NCBI GenBank assembly: GCA_022410635.1
Contig: JAJVDF010000276.1
Coordinates: forward strand, 1,057,873-1,121,872
DNA length: 64,000 nt
DNA from: Tretioscincus oriximinensis
Lineage: Eukaryota > Chordata > Lepidosauria > Squamata > Gymnophthalmidae
Direction: 5' to 3'
Part shown: positions 23,101-33,720 of the stretch, one piece after another
Layout of the letters: each line of letters starts with the position of its first letter
How positions within the stretch are numbered: the stretch's first letter is position 1
Translations under genes and position numbers: made by a program
The notes under the pieces: model-generated
The model's database searches: none
What the model was told of the DNA's origin: nothing
The model's input: the letters and a program-made list of their open reading frames with translations, nothing else

Positions 23101-24357
23101 GGAAACTGTACAAGGAGTGTAGTAGCAACTAAATGGTAGAGCAAACTCTGAAAAGCAAAGATTAAAGGTTTGATCCCCAGCCACTTTCCTGTTTCAGAAC
23201 ATTGCAAATCACTTGAATTCTAAGTTATAATAATCATTTAAAAATATTATGTAATAATAGTTTTAAAAAGCATAACTATTTTATTTCTAACATAATATTT
23301 AAAAATTAAAGAGGTCAATTCATGCTGAGTAAACTAGGATGTCTTCTATGCTCCATTATCCAGTTACATTGAATGCGTATTTAGAAATAGTATACTGCTC
23401 AAAACAATTAAGTGAATACTTTAACATAACAGTGTAACACTAAGTGTTCCCTTAATTGTTTTGAGCAGTTTATAAATAAATCGAAGCAATGTAATCAGTA
23501 ATTATGTACCGCTCAAAACCGTAGTAGAATAAGTAAATGTTTTCAAAATTCTGTCTTACTGTTAAATTTAAATCTAGTTCAGAATTGTCCGAAACGGTGT
23601 AAACTTGTACAGGAAGAAATCAAATCATATTGTTATCTTTTCACAGGCCCAGTTGTCACTGGAATTACAAAGGGAGAGTCACCTGAAACAAATACTACTT
23701 ATCCAGGAGCGATGGAAAAGAGCAAAAAGAGAAGAGAGGTTGAAAGCACATCCACTGATGGACAAAGATAGTGCTACATACGCTCAGCTCTCCTGTAAAT
23801 CTGAAGAATCTGATGGCCAGAGTGTGGCCCCCAGTAGTCTGAAGTGCAGCCCTTTGCCAGAAAGGGATATGCAGGCAATCCATGGTGTATTAGACAGAGA
23901 ACCAGATACACTATTGTTTCTGCTTCAGAAAAGAAAGGAGCCGCTAGAAGTCCGTGTCAGAAGCAAAACTCCAAAAGACGAGAAGACGAAAATGGAGGAA
24001 CAGGCCACCCGGATTGCTGTTCTGGAGCGTCACGTGGAAGTCCTCTTAGCAGAAAATGAGAGATTAAGGCAAGAGAACAAGCAGCTAAAAGCTGAGAGGG
24101 CCAAGCGTCTCAGATCCCCCATGGAAAAGGAGCTGGATGTAGATGCTGACTTCGTTGAGAAGTCAGAATTATGGAGCCTACAGCAGCCATCGGAAACTGC
24201 AGGCACCTCAGCTTCGACCTGGCAGAAATTTGCCACAAACGCAGGGAAGGCGAAGGACATTCCAATACCCAGCCTCCCTCCACTGGACATTCCATCCCCA
24301 GAGCTCCCTCTCTTGGAGATTTCGGAGGATATGTTGAAAGGATTCATGAACAGCTAA
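17090..24357 (+). CDS. nuclear receptor-binding factor 2 (four coding exons)
   Basis: Coding exons 17090-17119, 21900-21984, 22822-22862 and 23647-24357 join with GT/AG borders and matching phases into 288 residues, close to the 287 of human NRBF2. The protein is a regulatory subunit of the ATG14-containing class III PI3-kinase complex (VPS34, VPS15, Beclin 1) in autophagy, and was first described as a nuclear-receptor binder. Visible parts: an N-terminal MIT region (about residues 1-85, starting [15 protein letters not shown]), an LXXLL box LLFLL at 141-145, a coiled coil at about 167-205 (leucine/glutamate-rich), and an acidic tail ending LKGFMNS. The start at 17090 matches the known N-terminus. 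An in-frame ATG at 17072 would add six residues; an upstream in-frame TAA lies at 17009-17011. The identification is secure. Confidence 0.95.
17404..17575. repeat. palindromic repeat with 34-bp hairpin core
   Basis: The core is an inverted repeat: arms 17445-17478 and 17483-17516 are complementary at all 34 positions except one G-T wobble, separated by the 4-base loop gaat. Outside the core the flanks are alignable but diverged (cggagctttattcagggctg on the left; the reverse complement of about 17530-17565 on the right). The whole therefore looks like a small palindromic DNA transposon. It lies in NRBF2 intron 1, about 325 bases after exon 1. A related fragment may be at 2737. Confidence 0.75.
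17576..17873. other. NRBF2 intron 1, unassigned part
   Basis: Nothing recognisable between the palindromic repeat and the first SINE. Confidence 0.4.
17874..18176 (+). mobile_element. tRNA-derived SINE, near full length
   Basis: The head gcacggatagctcagtcgct followed by aaggaatccgtctctcagtt and ggtttcgaagccctgtgt carries recognisable A-box and B-box tRNA-like promoter elements. The body (gccaacccagctattcgaaa, gcaagaaattgcaactg, gggaaccaccacagtctggt) ends in ccttgtaagccgctttgagt, gaaaagcggggtataagaac and a TTC-rich tail. Other copies are at 8457, 14319, 18439, 49079 and 51866. It sits in NRBF2 intron 1. Confidence 0.88.
18439..18785 (+). mobile_element. tRNA-derived SINE, second copy in NRBF2 intron 1
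   Basis: Same family and orientation as the copy at 17874, starting ggcacaaatggctcagtcac. The 3' end has grown into a TCC/CTCTC-rich simple repeat of about 65 bases, unlike the TTC tail of its neighbour. Two same-strand copies 260 bases apart could recombine. Confidence 0.85.
18786..19785. other. NRBF2 intron 1, unassigned part
   Basis: No repeat or gene is recognised in this kilobase. Confidence 0.4.
19786..19994. mobile_element. palindromic DNA transposon, TAGGCTGACCAGAT family 1
   Basis: It starts TAGGCTGACCAGATGACCCC and ends GGGGTCATCTGGTCAGCTA, with the internal inverted GGGGTGCCTCC / GGAGGCACCCC blocks and an A/T-rich centre of the copies at 1395 and 1559. GCTA occurs at both edges (19783-19787 and 19991-19994), but this could be chance. 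It lies in NRBF2 intron 1. Confidence 0.8.
19995..21059. other. NRBF2 intron 1, unassigned part
   Basis: No gene or repeat is recognised. Frames of about 90-115 codons at 20124-20509 overlap one another and show no protein features. Confidence 0.4.
21060..21175 (+). mobile_element. CR1/L2-type LINE 3'-end fragment
   Basis: The text gctgctgtgtgagacaggat, gctgggcaagatgggctgtg and acccagttcagtaggactcc matches the 3' UTR of the LINE family seen at 4704 and 37684. Only the last about 115 bases are present. Confidence 0.65.
21200..21443 (-). mobile_element. second tRNA-derived SINE family
   Basis: Read on the minus strand it begins gagccagtttggtgtagtgg, a tRNA-like head with B box ggttcgattcc. 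It then passes through ctgggtgaccttgggccagt and ends in ctgagaccttcgggtatagg, gcgggatataaataaataaa. A second copy is at 54690-54926. It lies in NRBF2 intron 1. Confidence 0.85.
21617..21632. repeat. (GT)n microsatellite
   Basis: A short GT dinucleotide run in NRBF2 intron 1. Confidence 0.8.
21900..21984 (+). CDS. NRBF2 coding exon 2
   Basis: Acceptor ag at 21898-21899, donor gtaagt at 21985. It encodes [20 protein letters not shown] followed by ISCHKKAA and ends in phase 1. This is the helical core of the MIT domain and is nearly identical to the mammalian protein. Confidence 0.95.
22381..22680 (-). mobile_element. LINE/SINE 3'-end fragment
   Basis: On the minus strand the sequence ends in ctgagaccttcaagtatggg, gtggggtataaatataaata and a TAAA-type tail. 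The inner part (gggggagactattccaaaga, aaccaccgggaaggccctag) resembles the 3' region of L2/CR1-group LINEs in reptiles. The exact family is uncertain. Confidence 0.5.
22822..22862 (+). CDS. NRBF2 coding exon 3
   Basis: A 41-base microexon-like exon with acceptor ag at 22820-22821 and donor gtaaga at 22863. It completes the split codon (GAA) and encodes [13 protein letters not shown], still in the MIT region. The residue at the split codon is Glu here where human has Ala. Confidence 0.92.
23393..23472. mobile_element. 80-bp mini inverted-repeat element, Tc1/mariner-like ends
   Basis: The ends tactgctcaaaacaattaa and ttaattgttttgagcagtt are inverted complements, with a short interior that is itself partly inverted (agtgaatac... 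taagtgttccc). Flanking TA is compatible with a TA target duplication. The TIR text resembles Tc1/mariner-type elements, but that assignment is from memory. A half-copy of the end (taccgctcaaaacc) lies at about 23509. It is in NRBF2 intron 3, about 170 bases before exon 4. Confidence 0.65.
23647..24357 (+). CDS. NRBF2 coding exon 4 (residues 53-288, stop TAA)
   Basis: Acceptor ag at 23645-23646. This long last exon carries the end of the MIT region ([20 protein letters not shown]), the LLFLL box, the coiled coil ([20 protein letters not shown]) and the acidic C-terminus. At the mTORC1 sites I recall for human, Ser120-Pro121 is kept, but the counterpart of Ser113 (Ser111 here) is followed by Val instead of Pro. 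Confidence 0.95.
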   Translation, partial: AQLSLELQRESHLKQILLIQERWKRAKREERLKAHPLMDKDSATYAQLSCKSEESDGQSVAPSSLKCSPLPERDMQAIHGVLDREPDTLLFLLQKRKEPLEVRVRSKTPKDEKTKMEEQATRIAVLERHVEVLLAENERLRQENKQLKAERAKRLRSPMEKELDVDADFVEKSELWSLQQPSETAGTSASTWQKFATNAGKAKDIPIPSLPPLDIPSPELPLLEISEDMLKGFMNS

Positions 24358-25045
24358 GTTGGGATGGATGTGTGTCTCTAGTCCAGCAAAGTCCAAAAAG
24401 GGAAAAGCCACCAGTACAACTGTGATCCAAGGTCAGGAACATCCACAGCCCTCGTTGGGGAGGGGAAAAAATAGTGATTTTTGTCACTGTATGCATGATG
24501 TTGGATTGATTGTTCAGAATAACTTTCAGTTTACCATTGTTGGTAAAAGGAAAAGCTAAGCTTTCTTTCTCCCTTTTTCTTCTTCAAGCCAAAAGACTGA
24601 CGCAATCCTGCTGGGGTTTGGGGAACACAGTGCATAACAGGTTTTACTAATGCCATAAAAATTATGCAAAATGAAAATTATATCGACCGAAGGGTGAACT
24701 GCTGGGCAGTGGAAGGCATTATCTATTATGAGTTCCATCTTCTCCGATGCAAAATGTATTTAAGGTGGATTTGTGTGCCAAATTCATCTGCACTCCTGAC
24801 TTGAAATGTAATGTCAGCCAATTAGGAGAGATGCTAAATTTCCACATTTTTTTAAAAGGAACCAAATCTAGTTCTGTGCAAATTTTGATTTGTTTACGTA
24901 ATCAGGGTGCTTCATAATGTGTGTTCCATGTATGAAATTATTAGGCTTTGTTTTACAGAGATACACAGGGAAGCTTGGTGCATGAATGGGAATAATGGTA
25001 GTTGTCAGAATGTGAATGAAAATAAAACGCTACAGGTCCCTTTTG
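24358..25045 (+). other. NRBF2 3' UTR with poly(A) signal
   Basis: This follows the stop codon without a further exon. AATAAA at 25021-25026 is the first good poly(A) signal, with a T/G-containing stretch 20-40 bases later (gcgtccacttgttcatttg). The 3' end is inferred. Confidence 0.6.
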
Positions 25046-26118
25046 AATGCGTCCACTTGTTCATTTGAACATAATACGTTGCCTAATGTGTAGCTGGACA
25101 ATCTATTCATTTAATTTAGCATTGAACTTATTGCTTGTGTTGGTATTCCAAGGAATCAGTAGATATCGTGTAACATTATTAGCCAGAAAAAAGTTTTCAA
25201 CTATCAGGCACTGGATATCAGAAGAACCTTATACCAGAGGGGATCTGAAATCTGCTAATTCTGACTCCTGGTAACATGAGCAATATGTAGGTCCAGATCT
25301 TAATCGGATATCCCAACCATAGATTCAGGCTTCAGCTATGCTAATCTGGACAGCGCTAGAGTTCTCCANCTTTGTTTTTATGTTCAGATCAAACTTTTCT
25401 TCCAGATAATTCAAGGCACTAAAGAATACATGTTGTACACTAGATAGCGCATGAGCCCACAACTTCTGTGCCATAGACCAGCCCTGGGCTGTGGATCACT
25501 TGGTGCTGAGTCACATAGAAAGAATAAAAACATTTTCATTTAATTTCCATTTTATGGATGATTGGAGGCTGTGGGGTGTTTGATTTTGATAAATGACAAT
25601 ATACAATATGCGCACAACTCACCACTACTTCCTGTCGCAAAAACTGTGTGAAACTGGTTCATGGTGCAAAAAAGGTTGGGACTGCTGAGACTGATAAAAT
25701 TTATTGGTTAATCCAAAAAAATATCTAAACATACATATACATGAGAAATAAAAACATATTGAAACAAATTGTATCCTGGAGATGTGGATGAACACATTCA
25801 TGGATTAGTTCCAAACTTGCAAAGTTCCCAAAGAATCGTAGTTCTGTTCTCTTCTGGGATACTGAGCGGAAAGTTATACCCAACGGTGAACTCAACTTGT
25901 TCTGTTACTCTCCTTACACCAATCCCATGTTACCACATATTTCTCTGCAAGCCTGAACAGGTTGGGTGCAAAGAAAGGTATCACCTATCATTGAAGACCA
26001 AGATTGTAAGGGATTGACTCCCATTTTCCTACATCCATTTGCAAATGATTTATACACTTGGAAATAGGAAACAATTGTGCACATCTAGGATTACCAGGAA
26101 AAAAACAGGATAGCAGTG
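25046..26118. other. intergenic, unassigned
   Basis: No gene or repeat recognised between the NRBF2 poly(A) signal and the solo LTR. Confidence 0.4.
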
Positions 26119-26863
26119 CTACATGTGGCGACCCCTACCTGAGGGCCCTACTATTCGATGAGCCTCAGAGTCAGGGGTACCACAATATCCTCCTTGTTGC
26201 CCAATCCAGCACCCACGACTGCTTGGAGCAACAGTAATATCCTCAGGTCTATACAAGGCCTCTGTGTTTACCTCAGTGATAGGTCTTTATTCCCAGCCCC
26301 CACCAGTAGTGCTTATTTAGTGTTGTTACAGAAACAAAAGAAAGAAAGAGTTTGAATTGAAACAAATAACAAGTTTATTATTAACAAATAAGAAATAGAA
26401 AGATAAGAATAATAAAGCTTCGGCTTTTATAAAGTAAGCCTGACTCAAGCACACACACACCAAGCAAGTGCAACATTAGTTTCCAGATCCTTCAAGAGAC
26501 AGGCCCTGTGTCACTTTATTTGTTCCAGCCCCAAGTCAAGTCTCAGCTTTGACTCCTTCAGGCCACCATANACTTCCACCCCCTCCCTCTGAGGCAGGTC
26601 AGAAGCNGACCCCTCTGTCAACTTGCTACACCCCAGGTCTCTCCGACAGAAAGGCCTCTAGCCCTGGTCAGCTTCCCTTTTATCTGCTGACCAGCCGGCT
26701 ATTCGACGCCCCATTGGCTGGCTCCTCCAGCCATGCCCCCTCCCAAACAGGGAACCAGGAAGCCACGCCCCTGCCCAGGCCTGCTCTTCCCCCCTCCCTC
26801 TGGGATATCTGGTAAGTTTATAAAAGAAAGACAATCCTTTAAAATGGAGGACGCCACACTACA
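26119..26863 (-). mobile_element. solo LTR with 5-bp TSD (CTACA)
   Basis: The 735-bp LTR (26124-26858) is flanked by CTACA at 26119-26123 and 26859-26863. Read on the minus strand it starts TGTGGCGTCC and ends GGGTCGCCACA, the TG...CA form of an LTR. It has a TATA-like element, a CCAAT-type tctccagcca block, and AATAAA-type signals near its 3' part. It is the same family as 55017-55754. No gag, pol or primer-binding region is next to it, so it is a recombined solo LTR. The 5-bp duplication fits Gypsy-type or some retroviral elements. Confidence 0.85.
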
Positions 26864-27410
26864 TTGTATTGGGTGTGTCAAAGAGGATAGCAGATGCAGC
26901 TTATAATGCCTGTTCCATTTGCTGGGATTTCCTCTTTCACACGCTCATTCAAGATAAAGAATTGCTGCCCTGCTTTTTTCTGGATATCTGCACATCTGGT
27001 AAGTCTATCCACACACGGTGCCTGTCTGTTGTGAAGAAAAGAACAGAAGGGCATGTAAGCTGCTTTGATGTCCTGCTGGGTTGAGAAAAGCAGAATATAA
27101 AAACCTACTTCTCCTATATACCTAACAAATGTGGCGTCCTACTCTACCAAACTGAAAAACATTTGCTTCTCTTGATTCTATCGATGTGGAGATGCACTAG
27201 AAGTTTTATGAAGTTGTCTTAGTAATATAGTATGATACATATAGTAGGACCGGCAGTGACATTTGTGCCTAATGTCCCAAACCAGTATGCGGTGGTTCTG
27301 GGCAGTTTCAGTAAGTCTATGTTGAATACCGCTACTCACACTGCTTTGGCATATATATCACAACAGAAAACAACCTCTTGTAAAACTCAGTTGCAGACAA
27401 GCTATATTTA
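26864..27410. other. intergenic, unassigned with a SINE-tail fragment
   Basis: At about 27050-27110 the text gggttgagaaaagcagaata with ctacttctcc resembles the 3' end of the SINE at 17874. The rest is unassigned. Confidence 0.45.
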
Positions 27411-27641
27411 TATATATAGTCCAGCAAAGGAGCCAGCAGCACTTTGAGACTAACTTGAGAAAAGTGGGTGGCATAAGCTTTCATAGACAGGTCTAAGAAG
27501 GTGTAGAAGAAGTAGACCTGTCTATGAAAGTTTATGCCAACCACTTTTCTCAAGTTAGTCTCAAAGTGCTGCTAGCTCCTTTGCTGGACTTTCTGCTAGA
27601 CTAACACGGCTATTTCTCTGAAATTGACTTGTATATATAGT
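27411..27641. mobile_element. Penelope-like foldback element with 10-bp TSD
   Basis: TATATATAGT at 27411-27420 and 27632-27641 flanks the insertion. The left arm (ccagcaaaggagccagcagc through ctttcatagacaggtcta) is repeated inverted on the right (tagacctgtctatgaaagtt through gctggactttctgctagact, aacacggctatttctctgaa). The arms are nearly adjacent with a gap of about 12 bases, so the element is an almost complete hairpin. It is non-coding. Confidence 0.85.
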
Positions 27642-30600
27642 GTATATTTTTATCATTTTATTTAACAACCCTCCCACGCAAGTTTTGCAATCAAGCAGAA
27701 ATGCCAGTAAAACACTATACATGGATTTCAGAAGAACTGTATATTCTGTAAACAGAGATTCTGTGTACTATAAGTTTGCATCTCTCTCTGTTTATTTAAA
27801 CTTTGTTTTCTTGGAATGTTGGGAGCTATATAAAGAGAAATTCTAATATACAGCACATCTGATAATTAGAGGCACCTATACTTGCTTGGAATGCAAGCAT
27901 AACAATTTGGTTTCACTTAAAAATACAAGTATCTTCTTTCCTTTTTTAGCTAAATATTCACAAGACAAAAAGTAGAAAATAAGCCATCCAGTCACAGAGA
28001 TGCTCATAGAAACAGGCTTTCTAACCTAAATAAGATCACGTGTAGAAATGCAAACAGTATTCAAATGGCTTTTAAAGCTTTTCCTTGTTTTAATACTATG
28101 TGTATTAAAAGGGTTTTATTACCCCTTTGCCATCACTTGAATTACTTGTCTTTGATCTTGTACCTGATCTTTTAAAGATATGATTGATTAGGCTAGTTAT
28201 CCTATTTCTGTGAGAAATTTGTTATAAATGTTTTCACCTTACACAAAGTCTTTGCAAGTTGAATTCATCTTGTCTAGGAGGGCTAAGTGTATTAAATTTT
28301 ATGCTGGTTAATAGGTGCTAATAAAAGTGGCTATGCATAAGACGAAAAATTCATTTTCTTAGTTATATATAGTGAGAAAATGCTGGTTCTCCACTCTTGA
28401 GGTCTAATTAAGCTTTATGACATTTTATCATAATCGCGTCTGGATAGCAAGTCTAACATGTAGAAACCTCCTTTTCCCTACTAGATAGGGGCAATTGTAG
28501 TGAATCAACACATTCAGTATTCCAGCAAACGAACAGAAGTCGGTTGTGGGATGGAATTGAAGGTCCAAAGCCGACCAATAAACGGTTTTCATACAAAGAG
28601 CACCATCTGCTGGACAATGCCATTTCATAGCTGGATCCTCAGTGTACCAGAGACGGGTGATATTTCTCCTTATTGAACAAATTACATGTTAGCATCACTT
28701 AACAAACTTTCATTTGAATCAGGTTGGAATGAAAAGTGTAATCCAACATTTCTGTTTTACCACAGAGTGATAGTCATCATTGCTAGCGTCCATGGAACCA
28801 CTGAGAGAGATGGATAACATAGTTTCATCTAAACTAATATTAAAAAAATATTATTCACAGATTCACGATTTGCCTGTATGATGGGAGTGAAGACTACAGC
28901 AGCCTCCCTCGCATGGTATCTTTTGGCCAGGGTAGTATGGGGGAAGGTAACAAAGGTGGCTATCCTGGACACAAAATTCCTAGGGACACAAAATTTCAAG
29001 AGGAAAAGAAATACTATTATTTAAAAATAGTGTGCCCTCCTCTCTCAGAGATAATGTTTGAACATTCTACATAGAGTCTCCCTAGGCAGTGGAGGCTGAG
29101 GAACTTGTGGTCCTGGTGGCCGGGAGGAGGTAGCAGAAACTGTACTGTTGACCCTTCAGCTAGCCATGGAGAGCAGCAAGATGGCAAGGGGCAGCAGTGG
29201 TTGGAAGGTGGAGCTGCCCTCACCAACCACCCTTCTCCAAGCTCTGGTAACCCATGCTAGACCACTTCTAACCATCCTTGATTATACTTCACATTTGTCC
29301 AAGGAAACTTAGATGATAAGAATAAAAATAAGTCAGGAAAGGTTGAATGATAAACAGTTCAATGGAGGGAGGTAATGGCTGCCTTCTGGATGCATTTGAG
29401 TGCCTAAAACAAGTGATAAAAGCCACAAAGCGTAGCATACAGCAGTAGCTTGAAGGCTACAGGTTCATTACACTTTGACAGTGACTCAAGAAAGTGTGTC
29501 TCTAATGGAATGACACAAGACTAAAGATATAAAGGGAAATTCCCTTAATAAATGAGAAATTCATGTTAAAAATCTAACTGTTGATAATGCACTAAAAATC
29601 GCTTCAATATTGGATGTGATTAGAGATCATCTAAATTTAGAAGTATTTATTATCTCTATTATACAACCATCATAGTATTATAGTCAAAATTCCATTCTAG
29701 ACCCTCTAAGTTCCTGGGTTTGACTGTGTCATGAAAACTCACTGGACGATCCAGAGGTGTAGCTCCCAAAGGACAAGCAAGGGCAGTGCCCCAGGGGCAT
29801 TTGTAAAATTAATTTTTAATTTTTTTAGGCTCCCGGGGTCCCTTATCTGCTCTGGAGCCTCAAGAGTCTAGCTATACCACCAGGATGACCTTGGGCCAGT
29901 TAAAACTTCTCAGTCTAATCTCTTTTACAATTAGATGGTGATGATAAAATGGAGAAACAGGGAAGAGTGCATGGAACTCATTCACATAGCTCCCAACATT
30001 CCAAGAAAATGAAGGCCTCCAATTTGGAAAGACAGGTAAGATGCCTCTAAAGGTCAATGAAGGAAATCAGAACAGGGGAAGGTTTTCCCTTGGCCACGGG
30101 TTTGAGAGACTCCAGAGGGAATTACTGGGCCAGAACGCTGGACTGAAGGATTATGATCCACTCATCTCATGTTTTAATACCTATACTACCTCAGCTTTTA
30201 TGTGAGTCAGTGCTTTTCAGTTAGGATTGCCTTTCAGAGTAGCATATTTGAAGAATTTAATGAATGGTCATGACTGCCATTTTGTAAGCCACATACGTGG
30301 AGGATTAACACTTGTGTATATTGACTTGTGTCAGTAGCCTATGGCTGTTAAGGAAAATTGCTTTTTGGCATTAATGTATTCCAGTGCTGAAGCTTATCTT
30401 ATGCAGTTCTGATCAGCTATGGCAACCATTCTTCTACAGTTCTGAGTTCTAATATTTCAAATAAGTTCTATTCTTGTTCAAAGCCTTTAACTCTCACTGC
30501 CCCTGGAAACCCAACAGCAATGGAAGCTCAGGCAGTCTTATGGAAAGTTCCTCATGCCAAAAGCCTTCAGTCTAAGAAGTCCTGTAGTTTCTGGAAAAAT

Positions 30601-31515
30601 CAGTAAGATTTTAAAATTATTGCTTAACTATCTTTAATTGCAATTTTGACAGCTCAGTGGTTGGATCACGTTCCCGTAGCCTGCCAAGTAAAAATGCACA
30701 GAGCCTGAAAAAACAATAGATGTCAAGTATGTAATATACAAAGACATAGACCAAAGGACATTAGGCTGTTAAATACTTTTAAAACTGAAATCCAAAATAT
30801 TTCAGGTGCTGCAGGATGCTATTACATAAAGCAGATCTTCATTTAAGGAAAGCATGTAAGATTTTACATCAAAGGCTAACTTGAAGATCATGAGATCTAT
30901 CAACAGCTTGAAAATGAGTTATTAACATTATGATTCTGAACCTTTTGCTCTAGAAATCCTGCAACATCTACCTGTTAGTCCTGCTCCCGTCTTTCAAGCT
31001 TTGCTCCAAAACACACATTTGGGCAATGACATTATTAGGGGAATCTAAATATTACAGGGCAATGTTCTCAGGTTTCATATCCTCTTGCGTCTGAGAGACA
31101 CATAATAAATCTGATCATGAACAACCATAAGGACACAAGATAGTTGAGCTGCAAATGAGAGCTTAAGTCACATAACACCAAGAGTTATTATGAGAACAAA
31201 TATGCAAAGGCTTTTCCTTGATGAAATTTGCTGTTCATGGTTTGATTTCCAATAGTTTCATGCTAACAAAATAGTAAATTTAATCCAGTAATCACAGCAC
31301 TTCTGAAACTTAGCTGAGCGATGACAATCTGCTTGATAAAAGAAAAAACTCACATCTTCCCTTTTCATTATATTAAAACAATGCAAAACATAGGTGTGGT
31401 TTTTCCAATCCTTTTTCTGAACCTGGTCTTAGAACAATTTTTTTAGATCTGGGACTAAATTTTTGTTGTGCCTCTAAATATGGGCACAACTATGTAAGCA
31501 ATAATTAACAGAAAA
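27642..31515. other. intergenic, unassigned
   Basis: No gene, RNA gene or clear repeat was recognised in this stretch. It is AT-rich. A G/C-richer patch at 29000-29240 holds a 69-codon frame on the minus strand without recognisable features. Confidence 0.4.
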
Positions 31516-31691
31516 TAGGCTGACCAGATGACCTTTTGGGGGGGGGTGTTGAAAACCCGTTTTTGGGGTGCCTCCCGTTTTTTCTGAGGAAAACAAAATT
31601 TAAAAAAAATCCTTTTTTTGAAAAAGTTTTCCTCAGAAAAAAACTGGGAGGCACCATAAAACTGGGATTTCACCCCCCCCCCCAAAAAGGG
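31516..31691. mobile_element. palindromic DNA transposon, family 1, right end lost
   Basis: It starts TAGGCTGACCAGATGACC and runs through ttttggggtgcctcccgttt, an A/T-rich centre and gggaggcacc to cccccccccaaaaaggg, where the match stops. The right terminal CATCTGGTCAGCC is missing. Confidence 0.75.
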
Positions 31692-33050
31692 AAAAGCTCA
31701 CTATCAAGCATTTATAACATGTACTGATATGTTCAATGTTACTGTAGTCTCATTTCCCTGTTCAAAATACATTGGCTTCTACAGAAACACCATGGAGTGA
31801 AAACGAGAATTTCTGTAAAAGGTGAATGCATTGGTGCATTCATTGTAACTGAAATACTCCAACACTCCTTTCACCAAACATCTGCAGCTCTAGAAAGCAC
31901 AATGGTTGTGCCTGAACTGGCAAAACCCCACTTCAGCTTAGTTTGAGCCACTTCCTAAATAAATGACACATCCTGATTTTAATTCCTTTAGGAAGAATAT
32001 TTTGGGCCATCATGTGCTGACCATACCTAGTGTGCGGCACATACCGTTAACCAATGATGAGCAGCTTTGAGATGGTTTTTAAAAGCTATACATGAATCCG
32101 ATTAAAAATGGCAGCTTCTCCAAATATGTGGGTTCCAGAACAGACAAGTCTGCTTTCTTTTTCAGGTAGTAGGGGTAAAAGAATTTAAGATTATCCTTAT
32201 ATTTTGTGTTTTTTGGATACCAAGGGAAGGGACAATGTAGTTAATCACCTGGACACAGTAAATCTTACAATTTGTATTACAAATTGGTGTTTTCCGAGAA
32301 ACGGGCACAAGAAGCATCTTATCTCAGTTGGCAGAGAGGGGAAGATGAGCTAAGGGCAACCTGTGCTTGCCCTTTAGAGGAATTCTACTCTGGATCGTGG
32401 CCAAGCACCTGGGTGTGCCTCATAGAGCTCGTCCATGGTGCATTTCAAATCTCTTTGGAAAAACCTTTTTGAGGCTAACAGGCATGGGAAACTGGCCTTC
32501 AGGACAAGACATTCAATAATTGGCAAAAGATTCACCCATAGCAAGTGCCTTATTAAGTAATGTCAATGTAGCATTTCTAGGATTTGATGTGTGTTGAGGT
32601 AAGTTTCTCCAGGTAAGTTTGGCAGTCTTTTCTTTCTTCACGCTTCTGTTACCAAGTTAACATTTTTAAACTGACGGCTCCACTGAGAAATCAGAAGTCC
32701 AAGGTTATCAGCAACAGGTGTAGGAGCTAAGGAATTGTAGAACTTGTTAAAATATTGTGCTGCTGTGGTTTTTTTTACTGAAGATTCTTTTATGTTGTCT
32801 GCTAATCATGTATTCAAACTACTTGGTCAAGTTAGGCATAAACATCTCTCCTGTACAGTAATATCCATCTAGCAGAAAACAACTATGGGATTTATTTTGA
32901 AATACTAAAAGCACTTAAATGGCAGTATTTGTTGGCACTGAGATTTCAATTGTATAATATGGAGGGGAAGAGGAGAGGTAGAAACATGTGTTATCACCTC
33001 CCTCACTAGGACATTAAGGACTTCAGCTGTACCTGACACCAGCAAGGACT
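31692..33050. other. intergenic, unassigned
   Basis: No gene or repeat recognised between NRBF2 and JMJD1C in this stretch. Confidence 0.4.
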
Positions 33051-33352
33051 GGGAAAGTACAGTTGGCATCCTGTAGCCATATACCAACATGGAGGGGAAA
33101 AGAACAGTTGGTGTCCTGTGTCCCCACCCACCCAATGACTCAGATCTGGAAAGGGACTCACTCTGCCCTCCAAGACTTAAGAGCCTGGCTACACTGATAC
33201 CATTGTGAAGAAGGAGAGTTGGCACCCTGCAGACTCACCCTCCCCACCAAGGCTTGTCTGAACCCGACATGGGAGAGTTGGCATCCTGCATCCCCCTTCG
33301 TACCGGGACTTAAGAACTCCAACGGCACCTGACACTGGCTGGGGGGACGGAG
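33051..33352. repeat. degenerate minisatellite, about 4 units
   Basis: A block of the form (a)gagttggcatcctgcag is repeated at about 33058, 33106, 33208 and 33275, each followed by a C-rich 'caccctccccaccaaggact' type segment and 'gacctgacac' type text. The units are 50-100 bases and diverged. An earlier partial unit may begin near 32985. No coding signal. Confidence 0.6.
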
Positions 33353-33720
33353 AGAAGGGAATTTGTCTTGTGCTGCTCCATCCTTCCTCTTAAGGTTTTT
33401 TGTTTGACCTGGTGGTGTTGCTTGTGATTTTTAATGTTGATGTATTACTTTGTATTGTATTCCTTCTGGTATACAAAGAAAAATGAAAGAATTGTTTGTA
33501 CTATAATTTGAGGTCCGTTACATCATTTTCTAGAAATACTGGATTTTACAAGCAACACTTCACATATGAAGGAATTGATTTGTACTATAGTTCCATATAT
33601 ACATTTTCATAAGATTATGACTTCCGCACAAGCTTTTTATCGTAATATTTGTTATTTTAAATGAACCAGCTAAATCTCTGCTACTTTTTAAAGAAATTAT
33701 GCCACTTTTCCCTGTAATAA

